Positions 19,467-31,450 of a stretch of DNA of 36,229 nucleotides are shown piece by piece. Position numbers and translations under genes: made by a program. Numbering within the stretch: position 1 is the stretch's first letter; every line of letters starts with the position of its first letter. Origin of the DNA: Rhodoferax sp. (GTDB lineage: Bacteria; Pseudomonadota; Gammaproteobacteria; Burkholderiales; Burkholderiaceae_C); NCBI GenBank assembly GCA_018063505.1, contig JAGPBF010000016.1, positions 1 to 36,229 on the forward strand, given 5' to 3'. A model generated the notes under the pieces. That model was given only the letters and a program-made list of their open reading frames with translations. It ran no database searches and was not told the DNA's origin.

Positions 19467-19500
19467 GTGGCGCTGGCTGACGGAACGTCAGCAGCGCCAC
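19467..19500 (+). terminator. Long stable hairpin between convergent genes
   Basis: GTGGCGCT (19467-19474) pairs with AGCGCCAC (19493-19500), and GCTGACG (19476-19482) pairs with CGTCAGC (19486-19492), with one bulged G at 19475 and a GAA loop. That gives 15 base pairs, mostly GC. No T-tract follows on either strand, so it is not a textbook intrinsic terminator. Its place 15 bases after the lipoprotein stop suggests termination or 3'-end protection. A smaller inverted repeat (GGCCAAC at 19536 with GTTCGGCC to 19554) lies nearer the convergent FecR gene. Confidence 0.5.
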
Positions 19501-19567
19501 AGAAAGTGCCTGGGCTCGTGAGCGTTCGTGTGCCCGGCCAACCCGCGTTCGGCCTTCGACCGCTGGC

Positions 19568-20302
19568 TCAGTATGTCCGGCGCGGCCCGGTATAGGTGGT
19601 GCCCGAGAACACGAACGGCGTCTTGCGTCCGACCAGCGTTTCGATCAGCGAGAGTTCCTGGTCGGTGTGGTTGATGAACGGCGCATTGCGGATATTGTTG
19701 CCGGCCGCGCCATCGGCCACGATATACAGAGGCCGATCATGCCGGGTCGCCGCGACGGTCTCGCGGCTTTGCGGATCGGCGCTGGCTTCGACCTCGGTGA
19801 CGCCGTAGCAGGTGCAGAAATAGGTGCGCTCCGGATCGGCTTCGATGTAAAAGCCGGTTCCGCGGATACCGATGGTGGCCGTCGCGGAAGTCACGCGCAT
19901 GTTGGAGTTGCGCGATACAGACAGCAGCTTGCCGCTGAGCATGCGCAGACCGCTGATCAGCAATGCACTGGCCGAACTTTCTTCTTTCTCGATGACCAGC
20001 TTGCTTTCGCTGCGCAGAATCATCGAGTGGCTGTTGACGACAAAGATGACCTCGCTGTTGCGGGCGGTCTCGACGGTGTCCCCTGGGTTGATGCGGGTCT
20101 TGAGTGTGGCAGTCTCGTTGTTGACCGTCACATCGCCATTGACACTGTAGATCGACTGGGTTTCAGGCAACTTGGCCGGCTTGCCGCCGAAGAACGAACC
20201 AAAAGTGAGCGCCTGGGCCGGTGTAAGGCCAGAACCCAGCAATCCGGCTGCCAGGGCTCGCACCAGAATCTGGCGCCGTGGATCGTCGATCTCGTCCTTC
20301 AT
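19568..20302 (-). CDS. Single FecR-domain protein with Tat-like signal
   Basis: The product has 244 residues from the ATG at 20302, which has GGGAG about 6 bases upstream; an in-frame start at 20344 lacks this support. Residues 8-31 (PRRQILVRALAAGLLG..., ending PAQA) look like a twin-arginine or Sec signal, so the protein is exported. The FecR domain spans about 55-150, with INPGDTVETARNSEV, LISGLRMLSGKLLSV and ATIGIRGTG. It is followed by TYFCTCYG, a C163-x-C165 pair. No adjacent sigma factor gene exists and there is no cytoplasmic domain. It converges on the lipoprotein gene and diverges from smc. A role with the neighbouring surface proteins is inferred from proximity and from the similar FecR protein in the TPS operon. 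Confidence 0.82.
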   Translation of the reverse strand: MKDEIDDPRRQILVRALAAGLLGSGLTPAQALTFGSFFGGKPAKLPETQSIYSVNGDVTVNNETATLKTRINPGDTVETARNSEVIFVVNSHSMILRSESKLVIEKEESSASALLISGLRMLSGKLLSVSRNSNMRVTSATATIGIRGTGFYIEADPERTYFCTCYGVTEVEASADPQSRETVAATRHDRPLYIVADGAAGNNIRNAPFINHTDQELSLIETLVGRKTPFVFSGTTYTGPRRTY

Positions 20303-20453
20303 GCGTACTCCCGATGCTGTGACGAAGATGGCGTGGCTGCCCAAAGCGTCAAATTGACGGGCGCGCGCACGACGGTGAACATGCTAACACGGCCCCCTGG
20401 TCTTGCGAGCAGGAACTATGCACGGTCCGGGACGATCGAAAATTGCGACAAGG

Positions 20454-20482
20454 TATCATTGCCGCTGCCGGGGAGCCCCCGG
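20454..20482 (+). promoter_or_regulatory. Possible smc promoter -10 and leader hairpin
   Basis: TATCAT at 20454-20459 is a 5/6 match to a -10 box, without a good -35. The expected transcript start would lie beside a GC hairpin, CCGGGG (20468-20473) and CCCCGG (20477-20482) with an AGC loop, followed by TTTCT. It could be an attenuator or a 5'-end stabiliser, or coincidence. The 238 bases between the FecR start and smc hold no other feature I can support. Confidence 0.3.
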
Positions 20483-20540
20483 TTTCTCCAGCCTTTCTCC
20501 GACGATTCCTCATCCAGTCCATCACTTGATTCCGTAGTCC

Positions 20541-23500
20541 GTGCGCCTCAATTCGATCAAGTTATCGGGTTTCAAGTCCTTTGTCGAACCCACCCACTTC
20601 CAGTTGCCAGGGCAACTGGTGGGTGTGGTCGGGCCCAATGGCTGTGGCAAATCCAACATCATGGATGCTGTACGCTGGGTGCTGGGCGAGAGCCGCGCCA
20701 GCGAGCTGCGTGGCGAGTCGATGCAGGACGTGATCTTCAACGGTACGAATCTGCGCAAACCCGCCAGCCGCGCCAGCGTAGAGCTGGTGTTCGAGAACGC
20801 CGATCAACGGGCCGGCGGCCAATGGGGCCAGTTTGCCGAAATTGCCGTCAAGCGGGTGCTGACGCGCGATGGCACCAGCAGCTACTACATCAACAACCAG
20901 CCGGTACGCCGGCGGGATGTGCAGGATGTGTTCCTGGGCACGGGCCTGGGTCCACGCGCCTACGCCATCATCGGCCAGGGCACGATCAGCCGCATCATCG
21001 AATCCAAGCCGGAGGAACTGCGCCTGTTTCTCGAGGAAGCAGCAGGTGTTTCCAAATACAAGGAACGCCGGCGCGAGACCGAAAACCGTCTGAGCGACAC
21101 GCGCGAGAACCTGACCCGGGTCGAAGACATTCTGCGCGAGCTTGGCAACAACCTGGACAAGCTGGAGAAGCAGGCCGAAGTCGCGCAGCGTTACAAGAGC
21201 CTTCAGGCCGACGTGAGCCTGCGCCAGCACCAGTTGTGGTACCTGAAGCTGGCCGAGGCCCGGTCCGACCAGTCGCGGGTAACGCAGGACGTGCAGGGTG
21301 CGGTCAATGCAATGGAAAGCCAGGTCGCAGACCTGCGCCAGATCGAGTCGGGTCTGGAAACCGTGCGCCAGGCCCATTACGCGGCGGGTGACCAGGTCAA
21401 CCAGGCCCAGGGCCTGTTATACGAGGCCAGTACCGAGGTCGGACGGCTGGAAGCGGAAATCCGCTTTGTAGTCGAAGGCCGCCAACGCGCCGAACAACGC
21501 CTGGCCAGCCTCAAGGAACAGGCGACCCAATGGTCGACCCGCAAACGCGATGCTGAACGCGAATCGGCCGAACTGACGCTGACCGCCGAACAAGGCCAGG
21601 AGCAGAGCGCCATCTTGTCGGCGCAGGTCGAGGACCATGCGCAGCAGTTGCCGCAGTTGCAGGAGTCGGTGCGCGTCGCGCAGGCCCAGGCCAATGAACA
21701 ACGCGCCAGCGTGGGGCAGGTGCAGCAGCAGATCCAGGTACTGGCGGCCGAGCAACGCAGCGTGCAGGAGCAGTCGCGCCAGCTCGAGACCCGGCGCGAG
21801 CGGCTGCTGGCCGACCAGCGCGCGCTGCAGGCGCCGGACGAGGCGCAGTTGCAAGGCCTGGAAGGCCAATGGGAGCAGGCCCGCGAGGCAGCGTCGGTTG
21901 CCGATGCGCGCCTGCATGAGCTGCAGGATGCGCTTCCGACGCTGGAGCAGGCCAGGCGCGATCACCAGCAGGCCGTCAATACCGAATCCAGCCAGCAGGC
22001 CGCGTTGTCGGCGCGCATGGAGGCCCTCAAGGCCCTGCAGGAAAGGGTCAAGACCGACGGAAAACTGCAGCCCTGGCTCAAGAAGCACGGGCTGGAGACC
22101 TTGGCGGGCTTGTGGACCCGGATCCACGTGCGCCAGGGTTGGGAAAACGCCCTCGAGGCGGCGTTGCGCGAGCGTCTGGGTGCGCTGGAGGTGTCGCGGC
22201 TGGACATGGTGCGTGCCTTCGTCGACGAAGCGCCGCCGGCCAAACTGGTTTTTTTCAGCCTGCCACAGGCGTCCAAACCACAAGAGTCGTCGGAGTTGCC
22301 GCGGCTTTCCGATCTGCTGGAGCTCAATGACGCCGGTCTGGCGGCGGTATTGCGCGGCTGGTTGCAGGGCTGCTATACCGCACCCGACCTCGAGGCTGCG
22401 CTGGCCTTGCGCGCACAGCTGAAGGTCGGTGACGTGGTTTATGTGCCCTCGGGCCATGCAGTCAGCGCCGACAGCGTCGACTTTTACGCCCCCGATTCCG
22501 AACAGGCCGGCCTGCTGGCCAGGGCCCAGGAAATCGAGAATCTGGAAAAGCAGCTGCGTGCGCAGCAGCTGATCTGCGAGCAGAGCCGGCAGCATCTTTC
22601 GCGCGCCGAGTCGGCGCTGGCCGAGGCAACGCAAAGCCTGGTGCAGTTGCGCCGTGATGCCGCCGGGCTCCAGACCCAGGCCCATAGCCTGCAGGTGGAG
22701 GCCTTGCGACAGCGCCAACTGGCCGAGCAGACGCGCGTGCGCGGCAGCCAGCTCAGCGCTGAACTGGCCGAACTCGACCTGCAGCTTGAAGATCTGCAGC
22801 AGCGCCGCGTCATGTCGGACGCGCGCTTCGAAGAACTCGACATGCAGCTGGCCGACACCCAGGAACGCCACGCCCAGCTCGATGACCGCGTGATCCAGGC
22901 CGAACGCAACCTGGCAGAAAGCCGCGAGCAGCAGCGCAGCGTCGAACGCCAGGCGCAGGAGGCCGAGTTCGCGCTGCGCAGTCTGGGGGCGCGCCAGTCC
23001 GAGCTGGCCAGGGCGATCGCCACTGCGGATCAGCAGTCACTGTCGATCGCCCAAGAGCAGCAACGTACCAGCCAGGAGTTCGATCGCCTGAGCGATGTTG
23101 CGGCGCAGGCCGGGCTTCAGAGTGCGCTGGCGGTCAAGCTCGAACGCGAGAAGGCGCTGGGTGCCAGGCGCAGTGAATACGACGACCTGACCGCGAAATT
23201 GCGCGCCAGCGACGAGCGCCGACTCGAACTCGAGCGTGCGCTCGATCCGCTGCGCCAGCGCATCACCGATCTGCAACTCAAGGAACAGGCGGCCCGCATC
23301 GGTAGCGAGCAGTACCAGCAACTGCTGGACGATGCACACGCTGACATCGACGCGATCCGCCTGTCGATCGAACAGGGCAATGTGCGACTGGCCGGCATGC
23401 AGGGGTCGATCGACAGGATCAATGCCGAAGTCACTGCACTGGGTGCGGTCAACCTGGCGGCGCTCGATGAACTCACATCGGCCCGCGAGCGCAAGCAGTT

Positions 23501-24056
23501 CCTGGACGCACAGTCGGCCGACCTGAACGAGGCCATGAATACGCTCGAAGATGCGATCAAGAAGATCGATGCCGAGACGCGCGAGCTGTTGTCGGGCACC
23601 TTCAACACCGTCAATGCGCATTTCGGCAAGATGTTCCCGGAGCTGTTCGGTGGCGGCAATGCCAAGCTGGTGATCACCGGCGAGGAAATCCTGGACTCCG
23701 GCGTTCAGGTGATCGCCCAGCCACCGGGCAAGAAGAACCAGACCATCCACCTGCTCTCCGGTGGCGAGAAGGCCTTGACGGCGATTGCGTTGGTGTTTGC
23801 GATATTCCAGCTCAACCCCGCGCCGTTCTGCCTGCTCGACGAGGTCGATGCACCGCTGGACGATGCCAACACCGAGCGTTATGCCAAACTGGTTACCAGC
23901 ATGAGCCGGGAAACACAATTCCTGTTCATCAGTCACAACAAGATCGCCATGGAAATGGCACAACAGCTCATAGGAGTCACGATGCAGGAACAAGGCGTAT
24001 CGCGAATCGTGGCAGTCGACATGGACGCTGCCGCCTCGCTGGCTGAGCTGGCCTGA
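20541..24056 (+). CDS. smc: Chromosome segregation protein SMC
   Basis: This is the structural-maintenance-of-chromosomes ATPase that compacts and separates the nucleoid, normally with ScpA and ScpB. The length (1171 residues) is typical. The N-terminal head carries the Walker A motif GPNGCGKSN (residues 31-39). Coiled coils rich in Glu, Gln, Arg and Ala run from about 165-500 and 670-1010, and the hinge lies between them. The C-terminal head has the ABC signature LLSGGEKAL (from 1071) and Walker B CLLDEVDAPLDD with D1100 and catalytic E1101. The start is GTG; no Shine-Dalgarno is obvious, but MRLNSIKLSGFKSF is the conserved family beginning. It heads the smc-zipA-ligA-def block, with zipA 5 bases downstream. 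Confidence 0.97.
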   Translation: MRLNSIKLSGFKSFVEPTHFQLPGQLVGVVGPNGCGKSNIMDAVRWVLGESRASELRGESMQDVIFNGTNLRKPASRASVELVFENADQRAGGQWGQFAEIAVKRVLTRDGTSSYYINNQPVRRRDVQDVFLGTGLGPRAYAIIGQGTISRIIESKPEELRLFLEEAAGVSKYKERRRETENRLSDTRENLTRVEDILRELGNNLDKLEKQAEVAQRYKSLQADVSLRQHQLWYLKLAEARSDQSRVTQDVQGAVNAMESQVADLRQIESGLETVRQAHYAAGDQVNQAQGLLYEASTEVGRLEAEIRFVVEGRQRAEQRLASLKEQATQWSTRKRDAERESAELTLTAEQGQEQSAILSAQVEDHAQQLPQLQESVRVAQAQANEQRASVGQVQQQIQVLAAEQRSVQEQSRQLETRRERLLADQRALQAPDEAQLQGLEGQWEQAREAASVADARLHELQDALPTLEQARRDHQQAVNTESSQQAALSARMEALKALQERVKTDGKLQPWLKKHGLETLAGLWTRIHVRQGWENALEAALRERLGALEVSRLDMVRAFVDEAPPAKLVFFSLPQASKPQESSELPRLSDLLELNDAGLAAVLRGWLQGCYTAPDLEAALALRAQLKVGDVVYVPSGHAVSADSVDFYAPDSEQAGLLARAQEIENLEKQLRAQQLICEQSRQHLSRAESALAEATQSLVQLRRDAAGLQTQAHSLQVEALRQRQLAEQTRVRGSQLSAELAELDLQLEDLQQRRVMSDARFEELDMQLADTQERHAQLDDRVIQAERNLAESREQQRSVERQAQEAEFALRSLGARQSELARAIATADQQSLSIAQEQQRTSQEFDRLSDVAAQAGLQSALAVKLEREKALGARRSEYDDLTAKLRASDERRLELERALDPLRQRITDLQLKEQAARIGSEQYQQLLDDAHADIDAIRLSIEQGNVRLAGMQGSIDRINAEVTALGAVNLAALDELTSARERKQFLDAQSADLNEAMNTLEDAIKKIDAETRELLSGTFNTVNAHFGKMFPELFGGGNAKLVITGEEILDSGVQVIAQPPGKKNQTIHLLSGGEKALTAIALVFAIFQLNPAPFCLLDEVDAPLDDANTERYAKLVTSMSRETQFLFISHNKIAMEMAQQLIGVTMQEQGVSRIVAVDMDAAASLAELA

Positions 24057-24061
24057 TATCC

Positions 24062-27831
<3,770 letters not shown>

Positions 27832-27846
27832 GCCATCCTGGCGGCG

Positions 27847-27863
27847 TCGACAGCCCTTGTCGA
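27847..27863. terminator. Weak inverted repeat between def and glnD
   Basis: TCGACA (27847-27852) and TGTCGA (27858-27863) form a 6-base-pair stem with a 5-base loop in the short convergent gap. No T-tract follows. It may help terminate both units, but the stem is short and the call is tentative. Confidence 0.25.
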
Positions 27864-27884
27864 GCGCATTCGCCACGCACGCAG

Positions 27885-30563
27885 TCAGGTCAGCGCCTGC
27901 AGCAATTCAGTCTCGATCGCGATCTGATCGCGGTTGTGCTGCAACTGCGGCCCGTCGATCAGAAAGGTGTCGTCGATCATTTCTCCGAGCGTGGCAATCT
28001 TGGCCAGATGCAGGTTCACCTTGTGCAAGGCCAGCACGCGCGCGACGGCATACAGCAGGCCGACGCGGTCGCTGGCGGTGATGTTGAGCAGCCAGCGCTG
28101 GCCTTTTTCGTCCGGACGCAGCGTCACGCGTGGGGTGATCGGGAAGTTGCGAACGCGGCGCGAGACCCGCCCACGGCTGGGCTCACGCAGCGGGGCGGTG
28201 TCGGCAATGGCCGAGGCCAAGCCGGACTCGACCATGCTGATCAGTTCGCGGTAGTGATCGGGCATCGACGATGTCACGACCTGGAAGGTGTCGAGTGCAT
28301 AACCATTGCGCGCGGTATGGATGCGTGAGTCCAGGATGCTGAAATGGCCATGGTCGAAATAGCCGCAGATGCGTGCGAACAGATCGCTCTGGTCGCGCGT
28401 GTAGACCATGATCTGCAGGCCTTCGCCAACCAGCGACTGGCGCGCACGCACGATCGGTCGGTCGGTGTCGACATGGCGCGACAGGTGGCGCGTATGCCAG
28501 GCGATGTCGGTCGCGTCATGGCGCATGAAATAACCGACGTCCAGGGTGTCCCACAGGCGTTTGTGGGCGCCGTACGGCAACGCATACAACGCGATCTTGA
28601 CCAGCGCCTCGCGTTTGCGCGCCTCGACCTCGGCCTGCGGATCGGGTACATCGCCTCCCAGCGCACGTGCCGTCAACCGGTACAGGTCTTCGAGCAGCTT
28701 GCCTTTCCACGCGTTCCACACCTTGGGCGAAGTGCCGCGGATATCGGCGACGGTCAGCAGGTACAGCGCCGTCAGGTGCCGCTGGTCGCCAACCCTGGCG
28801 GCGAACTTCATGATCACGTCCGGGTCGCTCAGATCCGCCTTCTGCGCGATATGGCTCATCGTCAGGTGTTCGCGCACCAGAAACTCGATCATGCGTGCGT
28901 CTTCGCGCGCGACGCCGTGCTGGCGACAGAACTGTCGCACGCTGGTGGCGCCCAATTTGGAATGGTCGCCGCCACGCCCCTTGGCGATGTCGTGGAACAG
29001 GGCGGCCAGGTACAGAATCCAGGGCTTGTCCCAGCCTGCGGCCAGTTGTGAACAGAACGGATATTCATGCGCGTGTTCGACGATGAAGAAGCGCCGTACG
29101 TTGCGCAGCACCATCAGGATGTGCTGGTCCACCGTGTACACGTGGAACAGGTCATGCTGCATCTGCCCGACGATGCGTCGGAACACCCACAGATAACGCC
29201 CCAGCACCGAGGTCTGGTTCATCAGCCGCATGGCATGGGTCAGACCATCATGCTGCATGATGATCTCGAGAAAGGTGGCGCGGTTCACCGGATCGTTGCG
29301 GAACTTCGCATCCATGATCGAGCGCGCGTTGTACAGCGCGCGCAGGGTGCGGCTTGAAAGCCCCTTGGTGCCGCTGCTGGTCTGGTAGACCAGAAAGGTC
29401 TGCAGGATCGCATGGGGCTCGCGCAGATAGAGGTCATCACTGACCACGTCGATCATGCCGGCCTTCACATTGAACCAGGCGTTCAATGGGCGGGGCTGCT
29501 CGGTGGAGCCGTACAGGCGCTCCTCCATGTTGAGCAGCACGATCTGGTTGAGCTGCGTGATCGCCTTGGCTGCCCAGTAGTAACGCCGCATCAGGGCTTC
29601 GCTGGCGCGTACCACGGTGACCTTGCGGGTCGATTTGGCTGAGGTTTCGGTCACCCCGACCGAGAACGGAACGGTGCCGTTCTCCGGCGTGCGGTAACCG
29701 AATGATTCGGCCACCGCCGTCTGCATGTCGAACACCAGCCGGTCCTCGCGGCGCCCGGCAATCAGGTGCAGCCGCATCCGGATCAGGCGCATCAAGGCCT
29801 CGTTGCGCTTGATCTGGCGCACCTCGAACGGCGTGGCCAAGCCGGTACGGGCCAGTTCGTCCCAGTTGCGGCCCATGCCGGCCGCCTTGGACACCCACAG
29901 CAGCATCTGCAGGTCACGCAGTCCGCCGGGAGACTCCTTGCAGTTGGGTTCGAGTGCGTAGGGCGTGTCTTCGTACTTGCTGTGGCGCTGGCGCATTTCC
30001 AGCGTCTTGGCGACAAAAAATGCCCGCGGATCCATCTCCTGGCCCAGCCGAGCGCACATCTCGTCATAGAGGCTGCGGTTGCCGATCACCAGGCGCGACT
30101 CGAGCACCGATGTCTGCACTGTCACGTCCTTGGCGGCTTCCGCCAGGCATTGCGTCACGGTCCGTACGGCCGAGCCGATTTCCAGTCCGGTGTCCCAGCA
30201 GCTGCCGATGAAGGTCTCGATGCGCGACTTCAAGGCGCTGTCCTGGTCGAGCTGGCAATCGTCGTCCAGCAGCAGCAATACATCGACATCGGAATGCGGA
30301 AACAGCTTGGCCCGCCCATACCCTCCGACCGCCAGCAATGCACACGGCCCGCGCAGACCGGCCTGCTCCCACAAGGCGCGCAGCGTCTGGTCTGCCAGGT
30401 TGGACAGCAGTGTCAGCGTCTTGCCGACCGCCCGTGTCGAGGCCACGCTGGCGCGGATGTCCTCGAGCAATACCCGCTTCTTGGAACGAAAATCGGCGCG
30501 CAGCTCCCGCACCGCACGCATCGGCGATGCGTCCGGCGTGGCAGGGGGCTGCTCATTGGCCAT
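27885..30563 (-). CDS. glnD: PII uridylyltransferase/uridylyl-removing enzyme GlnD
   Basis: GlnD is the glutamine sensor of nitrogen control; it adds UMP to PII proteins (GlnB/GlnK) when glutamine is low and removes it when high. From the ATG at 30563 the product has 892 residues; an in-frame TTG two codons upstream is also possible. The nucleotidyltransferase motif GGYGRAKLFPHSDVDVL (about residues 80-96) carries the metal-binding aspartates. An HD hydrolase domain with FHDIAKGRGGDHS lies near 520. Two ACT domains end the protein (about 720-790 and 825-890, the latter with ITASDRVGLLYAVARV). The start overlaps the end of map by 11 bases, with no Shine-Dalgarno of its own, so translation is probably coupled to map. 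Confidence 0.96.
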   Translation of the reverse strand: MANEQPPATPDASPMRAVRELRADFRSKKRVLLEDIRASVASTRAVGKTLTLLSNLADQTLRALWEQAGLRGPCALLAVGGYGRAKLFPHSDVDVLLLLDDDCQLDQDSALKSRIETFIGSCWDTGLEIGSAVRTVTQCLAEAAKDVTVQTSVLESRLVIGNRSLYDEMCARLGQEMDPRAFFVAKTLEMRQRHSKYEDTPYALEPNCKESPGGLRDLQMLLWVSKAAGMGRNWDELARTGLATPFEVRQIKRNEALMRLIRMRLHLIAGRREDRLVFDMQTAVAESFGYRTPENGTVPFSVGVTETSAKSTRKVTVVRASEALMRRYYWAAKAITQLNQIVLLNMEERLYGSTEQPRPLNAWFNVKAGMIDVVSDDLYLREPHAILQTFLVYQTSSGTKGLSSRTLRALYNARSIMDAKFRNDPVNRATFLEIIMQHDGLTHAMRLMNQTSVLGRYLWVFRRIVGQMQHDLFHVYTVDQHILMVLRNVRRFFIVEHAHEYPFCSQLAAGWDKPWILYLAALFHDIAKGRGGDHSKLGATSVRQFCRQHGVAREDARMIEFLVREHLTMSHIAQKADLSDPDVIMKFAARVGDQRHLTALYLLTVADIRGTSPKVWNAWKGKLLEDLYRLTARALGGDVPDPQAEVEARKREALVKIALYALPYGAHKRLWDTLDVGYFMRHDATDIAWHTRHLSRHVDTDRPIVRARQSLVGEGLQIMVYTRDQSDLFARICGYFDHGHFSILDSRIHTARNGYALDTFQVVTSSMPDHYRELISMVESGLASAIADTAPLREPSRGRVSRRVRNFPITPRVTLRPDEKGQRWLLNITASDRVGLLYAVARVLALHKVNLHLAKIATLGEMIDDTFLIDGPQLQHNRDQIAIETELLQALT

Positions 30564-31365
30564 TGACAAAGGCTGGTGGTGGCGGGCTGCCGGCCGAGAG
30601 GGTCAGGACTTCGTATCCGGTGGGGGTGACCAGCACCGTGTGCTCCCACTGGGCGGACAAGGAATGGTCCTTGGTCACGATGGTCCAGCCATCTTTTTCG
30701 GGGCCGTCCTTGATCTCCTTGCGCCCGGCGTTGATCATCGGCTCGATCGTGAAGGTCATGCCGGACTTGAGCTCCTCCAGCGTGCCGGGCTTGCCGTAGT
30801 GCAGCACCTGCGGCTCTTCATGGAAGACCTGGCCAATGCCATGGCCGCAGAATTCGCGCACCACGCTGAAACCGTTGGACTCGGCGAACTTCTGGATCGC
30901 CCAACCGATGTCGCCCAGGTGGATGCCGGGCTTGACCATCACGATGCCGCGCCACATGGCCTCGTAGGTGATGGTGCTCAGGCGCCGGGCTGCAATCGAT
31001 GTTTCACCGACGACGAACATCCGGCTGGTATCGCCGTGCCAGCTGTCCTTGATGACGGTGACGTCGATATTGAGCACGTCGCCCTTCTTGAGCAGCTTGT
31101 CGTTCGGTATGCCGTGGCAGACCTGGTGATTGACCGAGGTGCAGATCGATTTCGGATACGGGATGTTGCCGCCACCGCGGTAGTTCAGCGGCGCCGGAAT
31201 GGCTTGCTGTACCTGGGTGATGTAGTCATGCGCCAGCTTGTCGAGCTGGTTGGTCGAAACACCGGGCAACACATGCGGTGTCAGATAGTCCAGCACCTCG
31301 GCCGCCAGACGTCCCGCCACCCGCATGCCCGCGATGCCGGCCTCGTCTTTGTAGGTAATTGTCAT
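30553..31365 (-). CDS. map: Methionine aminopeptidase, type I
   Basis: The enzyme removes the initiator methionine after deformylation. The product is 270 residues, the normal type I size. The five metal ligands are recognisable: Asp in LNIDVT, Asp in HGDTSRMF, His in [13 protein letters not shown], Glu in TIEPMI and Glu in QWEHT. The first ATG (31365) is chosen because the conserved N-terminal region begins immediately. There is no Shine-Dalgarno, and a -10-like box lies 6 bases upstream, so it may be read from a leaderless transcript. glnD follows with an 11-base overlap, an arrangement known in betaproteobacteria. Confidence 0.97.
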   Translation of the reverse strand: MTITYKDEAGIAGMRVAGRLAAEVLDYLTPHVLPGVSTNQLDKLAHDYITQVQQAIPAPLNYRGGGNIPYPKSICTSVNHQVCHGIPNDKLLKKGDVLNIDVTVIKDSWHGDTSRMFVVGETSIAARRLSTITYEAMWRGIVMVKPGIHLGDIGWAIQKFAESNGFSVVREFCGHGIGQVFHEEPQVLHYGKPGTLEELKSGMTFTIEPMINAGRKEIKDGPEKDGWTIVTKDHSLSAQWEHTVLVTPTGYEVLTLSAGSPPPPAFVNGQ

Positions 31366-31450
31366 CTGTCAATTATCCCACTGCAGGGCCGCTAAAATCG
31401 CGCCACCGGCCGGGCTGCGCCCATGCCGCGTCCGGCGCTCCCGATCCGGC
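31366..31450. promoter_or_regulatory. Divergent map/purL promoter region
   Basis: This 85-base gap must drive both units. On the minus strand GATAAT (31377 down to 31372) is a 5/6 -10 box ending 6 bases before the map ATG. On the plus strand TAAAAT (31393-31398) is a 5/6 -10 box that would give purL a leader of about 45 bases. Neither has a convincing -35 element at 16-18 bases. No PurR-type operator was recognised. Confidence 0.45.
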
